A DNA stretch of 64,000 nucleotides, from NCBI RefSeq assembly GCF_016031625.1, contig NZ_JACCHP010000011.1, positions 186,001 through 250,000 on the forward strand. Direction: 5' to 3'. This DNA comes from Bradyrhizobium agreste (GTDB taxonomy: Bacteria > Pseudomonadota > Alphaproteobacteria > Rhizobiales > Xanthobacteraceae). The translations under genes were made by a program, and so were the position numbers. The notes beneath the pieces were generated by a model. The model saw only the letters and a program-made list of their open reading frames with translations. It had not been told where the DNA came from and did no database searches. Shown here piece by piece: positions 33,947 through 44,701 of the stretch. How positions within the stretch are numbered: position 1 is the stretch's first letter; each line of letters opens with the position of its first letter.

Positions 33947-35390
33947 ACTCGTCCGCACCACGGCGTTCCGGCTGACGCTGGTCTATTTGCTGCTGTTCGC
34001 GATGTTCGCGGCCTCGCTGCTGGCCTATTTCGCCTGGAATACGCGGCGGCTGATCACCGAGGAGATCACGCAGACGGTCAATGCCGAGACCTCGGAGATC
34101 AACGAGATCTACGACCGCGGCGGCATGGTTCGCCTGGTGCGCACGATCGAGTATCGCGCACTGCGGCCGGGCGCCAACCTCTACCTCGTGACCACGCCGA
34201 CGGGCCAGGCGATTGCCGGCAATGTCGGCTCGCTGGCGCCGGGCGTGATGGCGACGCGCGGCTGGTCGGAGACGGCCTACCGGCGGATCGAGGACAGCGA
34301 TGACCGCGATCATCGCGCGCTCGTTCGCGTCACCGAATTGGAGAACGGCTTCCGGCTTCTGATCGGCCGCGACCTTGCCGAGCGGCGGCGCCTGTTCGGC
34401 ATCGTCGCCAAGGCGGCGCAGTTTTCGGTCCTGATCGTCGTCGTGCTCGGCCTCGGCGGCGGCATCTTCGTCGCGCGGCGGGTGCTGAGGCGCATCGACG
34501 CGATGACCGGCACGGCGCAGCGCATCATGACCGGCGATCTCAGCGAGCGCCTGCCCGTGGGGCGCAGCGGCGACGAGATCGATCGCCTCGCCGAGAACCT
34601 CAACGCCATGCTGGAGCGGATCGAGACGCTGATGGCGGGGCTGAAGGAGGTTTCCGACAACATCGCTCACGACCTCAAGACGCCGCTGACGCGGCTGCGC
34701 AATCGCGCCGAGGAGGCATTGGCGAGATCAGGCTGCGAGGCGGACTATCGGGCCGCACTGGAGCGGACGATCGAGGAGTCCGACGGGCTGATCCGGACCT
34801 TCAACGCGCTGCTGATGATCGCGCGCGCGGAATCCGGACAGGCGCGCGGCAACATGGACGACTTCGATGCCGCGGAGGTCGCGGAGGGCATCCACGAGCT
34901 CTACGAGCCGCTCGCCGAGGACGACGGCGTGGCCCTCAAGGTCAAGTGCGAGCAGGCACCGGTTCATGCCAATCGCGAGCTGATCAGCCAGGCGCTCGCC
35001 AATCTGGTCGAGAACGCGATCAAATACGGCAAGCCCGCGGCACAGGCGGCGGGAACCGTGGTCAGCATGGACGCACGGCAAATCACGATCGAGGCGAGGC
35101 GCGACGGCGACCACGTGCTGCTCAGCGTCACCGATCGCGGCCCCGGCATCCCCGAAGCCGACCGCAAGCACGCCATCGAGCGATTCGTGCGGCTGGAGGC
35201 CAGCCGCACGCTGCCGGGCTCGGGCCTCGGCCTCAGCCTCGCCTCGGCGGTTGCGACGTTGCACGGCGGCGAATTGCGTCTGGGCGATGCCCATCCCGGC
35301 CTCGTCGCCACGCTCGTGCTGCCGGCGCGCGCGGGTGCGGGCGACAGGGTTGCTCCGCCAATACCGGATGTGCCACAGAAGGTGGCATGA
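33930..35390 (+). CDS. HAMP-domain sensor histidine kinase
   Basis: A 486-residue kinase with a GTG start inside the end of the regulator gene. Two membrane helices (about 14-36 and 164-183) enclose a periplasmic sensor of about 125 residues. HAMP is at about 184-236 (RRIDAMTGTAQRIMTGDLSE). The H-box is VSDNIAHDLKTPLTRLRNR with His247, followed by LANLVENAIKYG, VTDRGPGIPEAD and LPGSGLGLSLASAVATLHGG. A proline-containing C-terminal tail follows. Its stop overlaps the glnE ATG (ATGA at 35387-35390), so the operon is regulator-kinase-glnE and expression of GlnE may follow this system. Confidence 0.93.
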   Translation: MTAFGKLVRTTAFRLTLVYLLLFAMFAASLLAYFAWNTRRLITEEITQTVNAETSEINEIYDRGGMVRLVRTIEYRALRPGANLYLVTTPTGQAIAGNVGSLAPGVMATRGWSETAYRRIEDSDDRDHRALVRVTELENGFRLLIGRDLAERRRLFGIVAKAAQFSVLIVVVLGLGGGIFVARRVLRRIDAMTGTAQRIMTGDLSERLPVGRSGDEIDRLAENLNAMLERIETLMAGLKEVSDNIAHDLKTPLTRLRNRAEEALARSGCEADYRAALERTIEESDGLIRTFNALLMIARAESGQARGNMDDFDAAEVAEGIHELYEPLAEDDGVALKVKCEQAPVHANRELISQALANLVENAIKYGKPAAQAAGTVVSMDARQITIEARRDGDHVLLSVTDRGPGIPEADRKHAIERFVRLEASRTLPGSGLGLSLASAVATLHGGELRLGDAHPGLVATLVLPARAGAGDRVAPPIPDVPQKVA

Positions 35391-38356
35391 ACCACTCCGC
35401 GCCGGGAAACGCGGACAAGCATGGTGAGAGGCTGGCCGCACGCTTCGCGGAAGCTCCCCATATTGCCGCTTCCACAACCGACGAACGCCGTTTCGAAAGC
35501 TGGCTGGCCGGGCTCGAGCCGGCACAATCGGCCCGTCTCGAAACGCAGCTGGCGCATCCGTTCGCGCGCGACATCCTGGCCGGGATCGCGGAATATTCGC
35601 CCTATCTGTTCGATCTGGTGCGCGCCGATGCCTTGCGCCTGATCCGGCTGCTCGACTGCGATCCGGGCGCGCACCTGGCGGCGCTAATCGCGGAGGCGCG
35701 CAGCGCGGTGCTCGCGGCCTCTGACGAGGCCGAGGTGATGCGGCTGCTCCGCCGCATGAAGGCGGAGGCTGCGCTCCTGATCGCGCTGTGCGACATCGGC
35801 GGGGTCTGGCCGGTGATGCGGGTGACGGCGGCGCTGACCGACGTCGCGGTGTCCTCGGTGCAGGCGGCGCTGCAATACCTGCTGCGGCAGGAAGCCGCAC
35901 GCGGCAAGCTCTCACCGCCCAATCCCGAGGCACCTGAAGAGGGCTGCGGCCTGATCGTGCTCGCGATGGGCAAGATGGGCGCGGGCGAGCTGAACTATTC
36001 CAGCGACATCGATCTCATCGTATTCTTCGATCCCGATGCGACGAGCCTCGCGCCCGATATCGAGCCGCAGCCGTTCTTCGTCCGCGTGACGCAAGGCATG
36101 GCGCGCATCCTGCAGCAGCGCACCTATGACGGTTACGTCTTCCGCGTCGATTTGCGGCTGCGGCCCGATCCGTCCTCGACCCAGGTGGCGATCTCGCGGG
36201 ATGCCGCGCTGAACTATTACGAGCGGGAAGGGCGCACCTGGGAGCGCGCCGCGATGATCAAGGCGCGGGCCTGTGCCGGCGATTTCAGGGCCGGCGAGGC
36301 ATTGCTCACGGAGATCGCGCCGTTCGTCTGGCGCAAGCATCTCGACTTTGCCGCACTTGCCGACGTGCACGACATGAAACGGCAGATGCAGACCTATCGC
36401 GGCCAGAGCGAGGTGGCGGTCGAGGGCCACAACGTCAAGGTCGGGCGCGGCGGCATTCGCGAGATCGAGTTCTTCGCGCAGACCCAGCAATTGATCGCCG
36501 GCGGCCGCAATCCGGAATTGCGGGTGCGGCCGACGCTGAGGGCGCTCGACATGCTCGCCGCGAGCAACTGGATCACGGTGGCGGCGCGCGACGAGCTGAC
36601 GACTGCGTACGAATTCCTGCGCCGGGTCGAGCATCGCCTTCAGATGATCGCCGACGAGCAGACCCACACGCTGCCTGAGGACAAGCAGGCGGTCGAGCGC
36701 TTTGCGTGGTTCTTCGGCTATCAAAATCGCGAGGCGTTTGCGCGCGATCTCTTGCACCAGCTCCAGATCGTCCAGGGTCACTACGAAAAACTGTTCGAGG
36801 GCGACGACCCCACCGACACGGCGAGGCTGCCGGCGCTCGACTACGGTGCGGGCCCCGACGATCCGCGCCTGCTGCAGCACCTCGCGACGCTCGGCTTCAA
36901 GAAGCCCGCCGCCGTCGCGCAGAGGGTGCGCGACTGGATCTCCGGCGACTACCGGGTCTTCCGCGTCGAGGCGACGCGAAGCGCCTTCGTCGAGTTCGTG
37001 CCGGCCTTGATCGACGGCCTTGCCCATGCCGAAGAGCCGGATCGCGCGGTCGTTTCGTTCGATCATTTCCTCGGGGCACTGCAGCGCGGCGGCCGGCTGA
37101 TCAAGCTGCTCGGCCAGAACCGCGACCTCGTCGCGCTGGTGGCGCTGGTGCTCGGAGCCGCGCCGCGGCTCGGCGATATGCTGGCGCGGCAGCCTCAGCT
37201 CATGGACGGCCTGATCGATCCGCGCTTCTTCGGGGCCATGCCCGACCGGCAGGAATTGTCCGGGCGGTTAGCTGCCACGGTGCAGGACGCCGGTTCATAC
37301 GAGGAGTTCCTCGATCGCTTGCGCCTGTTCGGGCAGGAGAGCCTGTTCCTGATCGGCACGCGCATTCTCTCCGGCACCGTCTCGGCGCAGCAGGCGAGCA
37401 CGGCCTTCGCCGACGTCGCGGAGGGAATCGTCCACACCGTGCACGGCCTCGTCGCCGACCGCTTCGCCGCCCAGCACGGCCGCATCAGGGGTCAGCAGAC
37501 CGCGATCATCGCGATGGGCCGGCTCGGCAGCCGCGAGATGACGGCCTCGTCCGATCTCGATTTGATCCTGCTTTACGACTTCGACAGCGACAATCCGGAC
37601 TCCGATGGCCCGAAATCGTTGCAAGGCGCGCATTATTTCGCCCGCCTGACCCAGCGCCTGATCAGCGCGTTCACGACGCGCACCAATTACGGCGTGCTCT
37701 ACGAAATCGACATGCGGCTGCGGCCCTCGGGACGCGCAGGTCCTGTGGCCTCGAGCCTCATCTCGTTCGCCGATTACCAGGCCAACGAGGCCTGGACCTG
37801 GGAGCACATGGCCCTGACGCGCGCGCGCGTTGTGTCGGCCTCGCCCGAATTCCGGGAACGGATCGAGCGCGTCATCCGCGATGTCCTCACTCGCCGCCGC
37901 GATCCCGCCATCATCGCGAACGATGTCGCCGACATGCGGCGCGCGATCGCGCAGGAGAAGGGCGAGGCGGATTGCTGGGATCTCAAGCATGCCGCCGGCG
38001 GCATGGTCGATATCGATTTCATCGCGCAATATCTGCAGCTCGTGCACGCGCACGACAAGCCCGAGATTCTCGACGTCAGCACCATGCAGGTGCTGGAGAA
38101 TGCCTGCAGGATCGGCGTGCTCGCGCAGTCGGAGACGGAGATCCTGCGGGCCGCGGCGCGGCTCTATCATGACCTCACGCAGATCCTGCGGCTCTGCGTC
38201 AGCGAGCGCTTCAAGCCTGAAACCGCCGGCACCGACCTGCTGCGCGTGATGGCGCGCGCCGGCGACGCGCCGGATTTCTCCTCGCTGGAGGCGCGGGTGA
38301 AGGAGACGCAGAGCGAGGTGCGGCGCGTGTTCAGGGCGCTGCTGGAGGGGTCATAG
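35387..38356 (+). CDS. glnE: bifunctional glutamine synthetase adenylyltransferase/deadenylyltransferase
   Basis: A 989-residue GlnE. The start at 35387 is coupled to the kinase stop; the open frame extends further 5' but only over the kinase gene. It has two nucleotidyltransferase domains: the N-terminal one removes AMP (MGAGELNYSSDIDLIVFFD near 195-213), the C-terminal one adds it (GRLGSREMTASSDLDLILLY near 710-730). Both keep the catalytic Asp-x-Asp. Each is followed by a helical domain; KVGRGGIREIEFFAQTQQLI and AAGGMVDIDFIAQYLQ are the paired conserved blocks. It modifies glutamine synthetase in response to PII and glutamine in the cytosol. No PII gene is nearby. Confidence 0.97.
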   Translation: MNHSAPGNADKHGERLAARFAEAPHIAASTTDERRFESWLAGLEPAQSARLETQLAHPFARDILAGIAEYSPYLFDLVRADALRLIRLLDCDPGAHLAALIAEARSAVLAASDEAEVMRLLRRMKAEAALLIALCDIGGVWPVMRVTAALTDVAVSSVQAALQYLLRQEAARGKLSPPNPEAPEEGCGLIVLAMGKMGAGELNYSSDIDLIVFFDPDATSLAPDIEPQPFFVRVTQGMARILQQRTYDGYVFRVDLRLRPDPSSTQVAISRDAALNYYEREGRTWERAAMIKARACAGDFRAGEALLTEIAPFVWRKHLDFAALADVHDMKRQMQTYRGQSEVAVEGHNVKVGRGGIREIEFFAQTQQLIAGGRNPELRVRPTLRALDMLAASNWITVAARDELTTAYEFLRRVEHRLQMIADEQTHTLPEDKQAVERFAWFFGYQNREAFARDLLHQLQIVQGHYEKLFEGDDPTDTARLPALDYGAGPDDPRLLQHLATLGFKKPAAVAQRVRDWISGDYRVFRVEATRSAFVEFVPALIDGLAHAEEPDRAVVSFDHFLGALQRGGRLIKLLGQNRDLVALVALVLGAAPRLGDMLARQPQLMDGLIDPRFFGAMPDRQELSGRLAATVQDAGSYEEFLDRLRLFGQESLFLIGTRILSGTVSAQQASTAFADVAEGIVHTVHGLVADRFAAQHGRIRGQQTAIIAMGRLGSREMTASSDLDLILLYDFDSDNPDSDGPKSLQGAHYFARLTQRLISAFTTRTNYGVLYEIDMRLRPSGRAGPVASSLISFADYQANEAWTWEHMALTRARVVSASPEFRERIERVIRDVLTRRRDPAIIANDVADMRRAIAQEKGEADCWDLKHAAGGMVDIDFIAQYLQLVHAHDKPEILDVSTMQVLENACRIGVLAQSETEILRAAARLYHDLTQILRLCVSERFKPETAGTDLLRVMARAGDAPDFSSLEARVKETQSEVRRVFRALLEGS

Positions 38357-38552
38357 CCTGCTTCAGCGCCGTGATGGCCTCGCGCACGTCGGTCCAGGCC
38401 CGCGCCACCCGCATCGTTCCGATCGATCTGCAACCGCAATCAATCGATACGGATTGGCCATGAAAGCTGGATCGGCTGCCGGTTTTTCACGTGTTGGTGC
38501 AGGCCCGGCGTGCTAGCTTGCGTGCCACGAAGGAATTCGAGGGGACGGCCGG

Positions 38553-39446
38553 TTGATCGACAAGCTTGAACTATTGCTGGCGCTGGCGAAGGAGCGGCAT
38601 TTCGGACGCGCGGCCGAAGCCTGCGGCGTGACGCAACCGACGATGTCGACCGGGCTCAAGCAGCTTGAGGAGATCCTCGGGGTGATGCTGGTCCAGCGCG
38701 GCTCGCGCTTTCAGGGATTTACCCCCGAAGGCGAGCGGGCACTCGACTGGGCGCGGCGGATCGTCGGCGATGCCCGCGCGATGCGCGACGAGATCAACGG
38801 GCTGAAGCATCAGCTCTCCGGCGAGATCCGCATCGCCGCGATCCCGACCGCGCTCGGCATGGTCGCCGCGCTGACGACGCCGTTCCGCGCCAAGCATCCC
38901 GAGGTGCGCTTCCGCATCCAGTCCACCACCTCGTCCGAGGTGCTCGGGCTGCTCGAAAATCTAGAGGTCGATGCGGGACTGACCTATATCGAGAACGAGC
39001 CGATCGGCAAGGTGCGCACCATCCCGCTCTACAACGAGAGCTATCGCCTCCTCACCGCGCCGGACGCGATGTTCGGCGACCGCGAGACGGTGACGTGGAA
39101 GGAGGTCGGGCAGGTGCCGCTGTGCCTCCTGACGCCCGACATGCAGAACCGCCGCATCATCGACCGCGCGCTGCGCTCGGTCGGCGCGGAGGCGACGCCG
39201 ACGCTGACGTCGAACTCGCTGCTGGTTCTGTTCACGCACGTGAAGACGGGGCGCTGGGCGAGCGTGATGCCGGCCAAGCTCGCCGAGACGCTCGGCCTGT
39301 CCGACACCGTGCGGTCGATTCCGATCGTCGACCCCGAGGTCAATTACAGCATCGGCCTGGTGATCCCGCAGCGCGATCCCATGACGCCGCTGATCGCAGC
39401 GCTGGTCAACGTCGCGCGCGAAGTCGCGCCGAAGCTGCAATTGTAG
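38553..39446 (+). CDS. LysR-family transcriptional regulator
   Basis: A 297-residue regulator with a TTG start (GAGGGG eight bases upstream). The winged helix (residues 1-60) reads LELLLALAKERHFGRAAEA, CGVTQPTMSTGLKQLEEIL. The co-inducer domain runs from about 88 (LSGEIRIAAIPTALGMVAAL) with QSTTSSEVLGLLENLEVDAG and ends REVAPKLQL. It resembles LysR proteins linked to CO2 or formate metabolism in Bradyrhizobium, but no target gene is adjacent, so the regulon is unknown. It is transcribed alone, and a large palindromic repeat follows its stop. Confidence 0.9.
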   Translation: MIDKLELLLALAKERHFGRAAEACGVTQPTMSTGLKQLEEILGVMLVQRGSRFQGFTPEGERALDWARRIVGDARAMRDEINGLKHQLSGEIRIAAIPTALGMVAALTTPFRAKHPEVRFRIQSTTSSEVLGLLENLEVDAGLTYIENEPIGKVRTIPLYNESYRLLTAPDAMFGDRETVTWKEVGQVPLCLLTPDMQNRRIIDRALRSVGAEATPTLTSNSLLVLFTHVKTGRWASVMPAKLAETLGLSDTVRSIPIVDPEVNYSIGLVIPQRDPMTPLIAALVNVAREVAPKLQL

Positions 39447-39462
39447 GTCCGAGCAAGCGCCT

Positions 39463-39593
39463 CGTCCTTCGAGACGCGCGCCGGGCGCGCTCCTCAGGAT
39501 GAGGCTCCGCGCCATTGTGCTTTCTTGAAACTGCTGCCCCGCACCGTGTCCTCATCCTGAGGGCCCGCCGCAGGCGGGCGTCTCGAAGGATGG
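39463..39593. repeat. imperfect palindromic repeat, about 42-base arms
   Basis: The left arm begins CGTCCTTCGAGACGC and ends CCTCAGGATGAGG. The right arm begins CTCATCCTGAGGGCCCG and ends GCGTCTCGAAGGATGG. About 45 bases separate them. It lies between two convergent genes and could form a long stem in RNA. I recall this CTTCGAGACG/CTCAGGATGAG element as frequent in Bradyrhizobium. Confidence 0.75.
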
Positions 39594-39608
39594 CCGTAGG
39601 CACTTGGC

Positions 39609-41939
<2,331 letters not shown>

Positions 41940-42043
41940 GCCTTCGGCCCCCTGAAAACCAGCGTCGGAAGCAGCCCCACATCGCTTCCGAATCACACCG
42001 ATTTGAATCCAGTTTTCGCGGGCTGTCGAGAGTCAACGAATCG

Positions 42044-42058
42044 TTAACGCGAAATTAT
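42044..42058. promoter_or_regulatory. possible CtrA site upstream of the PleC-like kinase
   Basis: TTAA-N7-TTAT, one base from the CtrA consensus TTAA-N7-TTAA, about 105 bases before the kinase start, within an inverted repeat GTCAACG-AAT-CGTTAAC. Such near-matches are not rare, so this is tentative. Confidence 0.3.
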
Positions 42059-42153
42059 TCTTATCCAACGCGCAGTTTGTGCATCGCGTGTCCGCAAACG
42101 CACGGGTGCAACGAGTCCGAAACGGGAACGTGTGACTCGCCGCGCATTCTTCA

Positions 42154-43527
42154 TCACGCCCGCGGCGGCTCGGCGTGACTGATGACGCGCTTCACGCTCG
42201 GGAAGGCGCGCCGCAACGCACGCTCGATCGCGTCGACATGCTCGTGCACCTTGATCACGCTCATCGACGGTGCCGCGCGGCAGTGGAAGTTGACGATCTC
42301 GCCGGCGTCGGTGTTGCGGACCCGCACATTATGGATGTCGTGGATCTCGCCTTCGCCGGCGAACTCGGCCAGTGCGGCGGCGATGGTCTGCACCCTCTCG
42401 GGCGCGGCATCGACGCCGAACGGCAGTTCCGGTTCTAACGGCTCGATGTGAACGTCGACCTCGACGTCCTCGCCGAACTCCTCCTGGATGTTGCGCTCCA
42501 GCGTGTTGGCGACGTCGTGGGCGGCCTCGAGCTGCATGTCGGCATCGACTTCGAGGTCGATGCCGACGATCAGCTTGGCGCCGAGATCGTGCACCGTGAC
42601 GTGGTGGACCGCGAGCCCGGAATTGCGCGCGATCACCATGATGCGGTCGCGCACGGTTTCGTTGTCACGCGCGACCGGCACTGCGGCGAAGGTGAGGTCG
42701 GAATCGCCGAAAGCCTTGGCGACGGCGGCTTGCGCGTTGCGCTTGATGTCCTCGACCCGGTCGATCGGATAGGTCCGTGGCACCTTCGCGATGGTGTCGA
42801 TGAACGTGGTCGCTCCGACCATGCGCACGCGCAAGCGTTCGACGTCGATCACGCCCGGCACGCCCCGGATCGCGGCTGTGGCCCTCTCCTGCGCGCCTTC
42901 GGGGGCGCGATCGACCAGCGTTTGCACGGTCGAGCCGGCCATGCGCAGGCCCAGCGCTGCGATCATCACGGCAACCGCTGCGGCCGCGGCGGCGTCGCCC
43001 CACCAGAAGCCGAGCCCAGCCAGGATCAGGCCTGCAATCACGGCGCAGGAGCCCATCACGTCCGAGGCGAAATGCAGCGCGTCGGCCGCCAGCGCCTGGC
43101 TCCCGGTCTCCCGCGCGGCACGGTGCAGGGCGCGGGCGCGCCAGAGATTGACGGCGATATCGATCACCAGCACCGCGAACGGCACGGCCGAGATGGTCGG
43201 CGGCGGGGTTCCCTCGCGCAGCCGGCTATAGGCTTCGACCAGGATGCCGCCGGCGAGCACGTAGAGCAGGGCAGTGACGCCGAGCGCGGAGATGCTTTCC
43301 AGCTTGCCGTGGCCGTAATGGTGTTCCTCGTCCGCGGGCTTGTCGGATACCCGCACCACCGCCCAGGTGACGATGGTCGCAACCAGGTCGATCGAGGAAT
43401 GCAGGGCTTCCGAGATCAGCGCCAGCGAGCCGATCGCGATCCCGACCGCGAACTTGGCCGCCGCCATGCCGCCGCTGGCGAAGATCGAGATGGCCGCGAC
43501 CGAGGTTTTATCGTGCTGGGGTGTCAT
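42154..43527 (-). CDS. cation diffusion facilitator metal exporter with extended C-terminal region
   Basis: A 457-residue transporter. Six hydrophobic segments fill residues 10-205. Metal-site motifs are HSSIDL in helix 2 and HFASDV in helix 5, with the linker DEEHHYGHGKLESISAL. The cytosolic C terminus is about 250 residues, twice the usual length. It looks like two successive CDF-type ferredoxin-like domains, one around 215-300 (VDVERLRVRMVGATTFIDTI) and one around 305-450 (VHHVTVHDLGAKLIVGIDLE). It should export a divalent cation such as Zn, Fe or Mn by proton antiport; the metal is unknown. It is transcribed alone. Confidence 0.9.
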   Translation of the reverse strand: MTPQHDKTSVAAISIFASGGMAAAKFAVGIAIGSLALISEALHSSIDLVATIVTWAVVRVSDKPADEEHHYGHGKLESISALGVTALLYVLAGGILVEAYSRLREGTPPPTISAVPFAVLVIDIAVNLWRARALHRAARETGSQALAADALHFASDVMGSCAVIAGLILAGLGFWWGDAAAAAAVAVMIAALGLRMAGSTVQTLVDRAPEGAQERATAAIRGVPGVIDVERLRVRMVGATTFIDTIAKVPRTYPIDRVEDIKRNAQAAVAKAFGDSDLTFAAVPVARDNETVRDRIMVIARNSGLAVHHVTVHDLGAKLIVGIDLEVDADMQLEAAHDVANTLERNIQEEFGEDVEVDVHIEPLEPELPFGVDAAPERVQTIAAALAEFAGEGEIHDIHNVRVRNTDAGEIVNFHCRAAPSMSVIKVHEHVDAIERALRRAFPSVKRVISHAEPPRA

Positions 43528-43618
43528 GGCGGGGATTTAGCAGCCCCGTGTGGGACATCAAGCGACGATCCACAGCCGTAGTCGCAAGTGAGTTGCAGGA
43601 GCGGAATACATTCTCGCC

Positions 43619-43696
43619 CGTCATTCCGGGGCGCCGAAGGCGAACCCGGAATCTCGAGATTCCGGGTTCGGCTCTTCGAGCCGCCCCGGAATGACG
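43619..43696. repeat. palindromic repeat CGTCATTCCGGGGCG
   Basis: CGTCATTCCGGGGCG on the left pairs with its inverse at the right end (43682-43696), and an inner perfect stem AACCCGGAATCTCGAGATTCCGGGTT closes it. The whole can fold as one branched hairpin. It lies between the CDF exporter and the oxidoreductase genes. Confidence 0.75.
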
Positions 43697-43707
43697 GTTG
43701 CCGCTTC

Positions 43708-44676
43708 CTAAACCCTCACCACGATCTTCCCCAGATGCTTGTTCGCTTCCATGTGCTCGAACGCCCGGTCGATGTCGTCGAACGCGAACACCTTGTCGAT
43801 CGGCAGTTGCAGCTTGCGCGATTCCACCGCGCCCCAGATGTCGTTGCGAACCTCTGCAAAGATCTCGCGGACCTCCTCGATGGTACGGGTGCGGAAGGTG
43901 ACGCCGACATAGTCGATGCGGCGGGCCGCGTGCAGGTCGAAATTGAAGTCGGCGTGGGTGCCGCCGAGGCGGCCGACATTGACGATGCGGCCCTTGACAC
44001 TGGTCGCGGCGAGGTTCTGGTTGGCGACCTTGCCCGAGACCTGGTCGATGACGAGGTCGACGCCTTCGCCGTTGGTCGCCTTCAGCACCTCGTCGACCCA
44101 TTTCGGATCGGAGCTGTCGACGGCGAGGTCGGCGCCGAACTCCTTGAGCCGGCCGCGGCGATAGGCATCGGTGGACGAGCCGATCACGAGCTTGGCGCCC
44201 TTGAGCTTTGCGATCTGCATCGCCATCAGGCCGACGCCGGAGCTCGCGCCCTGGACCAGTACGCTCTGGCCAGCCTGCACCCCGCCGATTGTGACGACGG
44301 CGTTGTGCATGGTCGCAAGCGCGACGGGGAGAGTGGCGGCCTCCTCGAAATTCATGTTCGAGGGCGCGTGAAACAGCCGGCCGTGATCGGCCAGCGTATA
44401 TTCGGCAAATGCCGCAGCGCCCGATCCCATGATGCGATCACCGACTTTCACGCCCTTCGCGTCGGGCCCGAGCTCGGCAACCTCGCCGGCCCATTCCATG
44501 CCGAGGACAGTGCCGGCGCCGCCGGCCGCGCCATGGGCGTGGCCCTTGCGCATGCCTGTGTCGGCGCGGTTGAGGCCGCAGGCGCGGACACGGACGAGCA
44601 CCTGCGTGCCCTTCGGTTTCGGTTGAACAACGTCGGAAATCCTCGCGCCTTCAGGGCCGTAGACGTAGGCTTTCAT
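43708..44676 (-). CDS. zinc-independent MDR oxidoreductase (quinone oxidoreductase-like)
   Basis: A 322-residue NAD(P)H-dependent oxidoreductase of the medium-chain family. The N-terminal GroES-like domain has VLVRVRACGLNRADTGMRKG and VLGMEWAGEVAELGPDAKGV. The Rossmann domain has VQGASSGVGLMAMQIAKLKG and ATSVKGRIVNVGRLGGTHAD. The Cys and His ligands of zinc alcohol dehydrogenases are absent, so it is of the quinone oxidoreductase or enoyl reductase type. It lies 25 bases downstream of the nitronate monooxygenase-type gene on the same strand and is probably in one operon with it. Substrate unknown. Confidence 0.88.
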   Translation of the reverse strand: MKAYVYGPEGARISDVVQPKPKGTQVLVRVRACGLNRADTGMRKGHAHGAAGGAGTVLGMEWAGEVAELGPDAKGVKVGDRIMGSGAAAFAEYTLADHGRLFHAPSNMNFEEAATLPVALATMHNAVVTIGGVQAGQSVLVQGASSGVGLMAMQIAKLKGAKLVIGSSTDAYRRGRLKEFGADLAVDSSDPKWVDEVLKATNGEGVDLVIDQVSGKVANQNLAATSVKGRIVNVGRLGGTHADFNFDLHAARRIDYVGVTFRTRTIEEVREIFAEVRNDIWGAVESRKLQLPIDKVFAFDDIDRAFEHMEANKHLGKIVVRV

Positions 44677-44701
44677 GCAATGCTCTCACGTGTTGCAGTG
44701 A

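Noticed and set aside
38357..38470. Possible small minus-strand gene (ANPYRLIAVADRSER and RVARAWTDVREAITALKQAM)
   Set aside because: The two suggestive segments are in different frames and no good start joins them; it may be a frameshifted remnant but the evidence is too thin.
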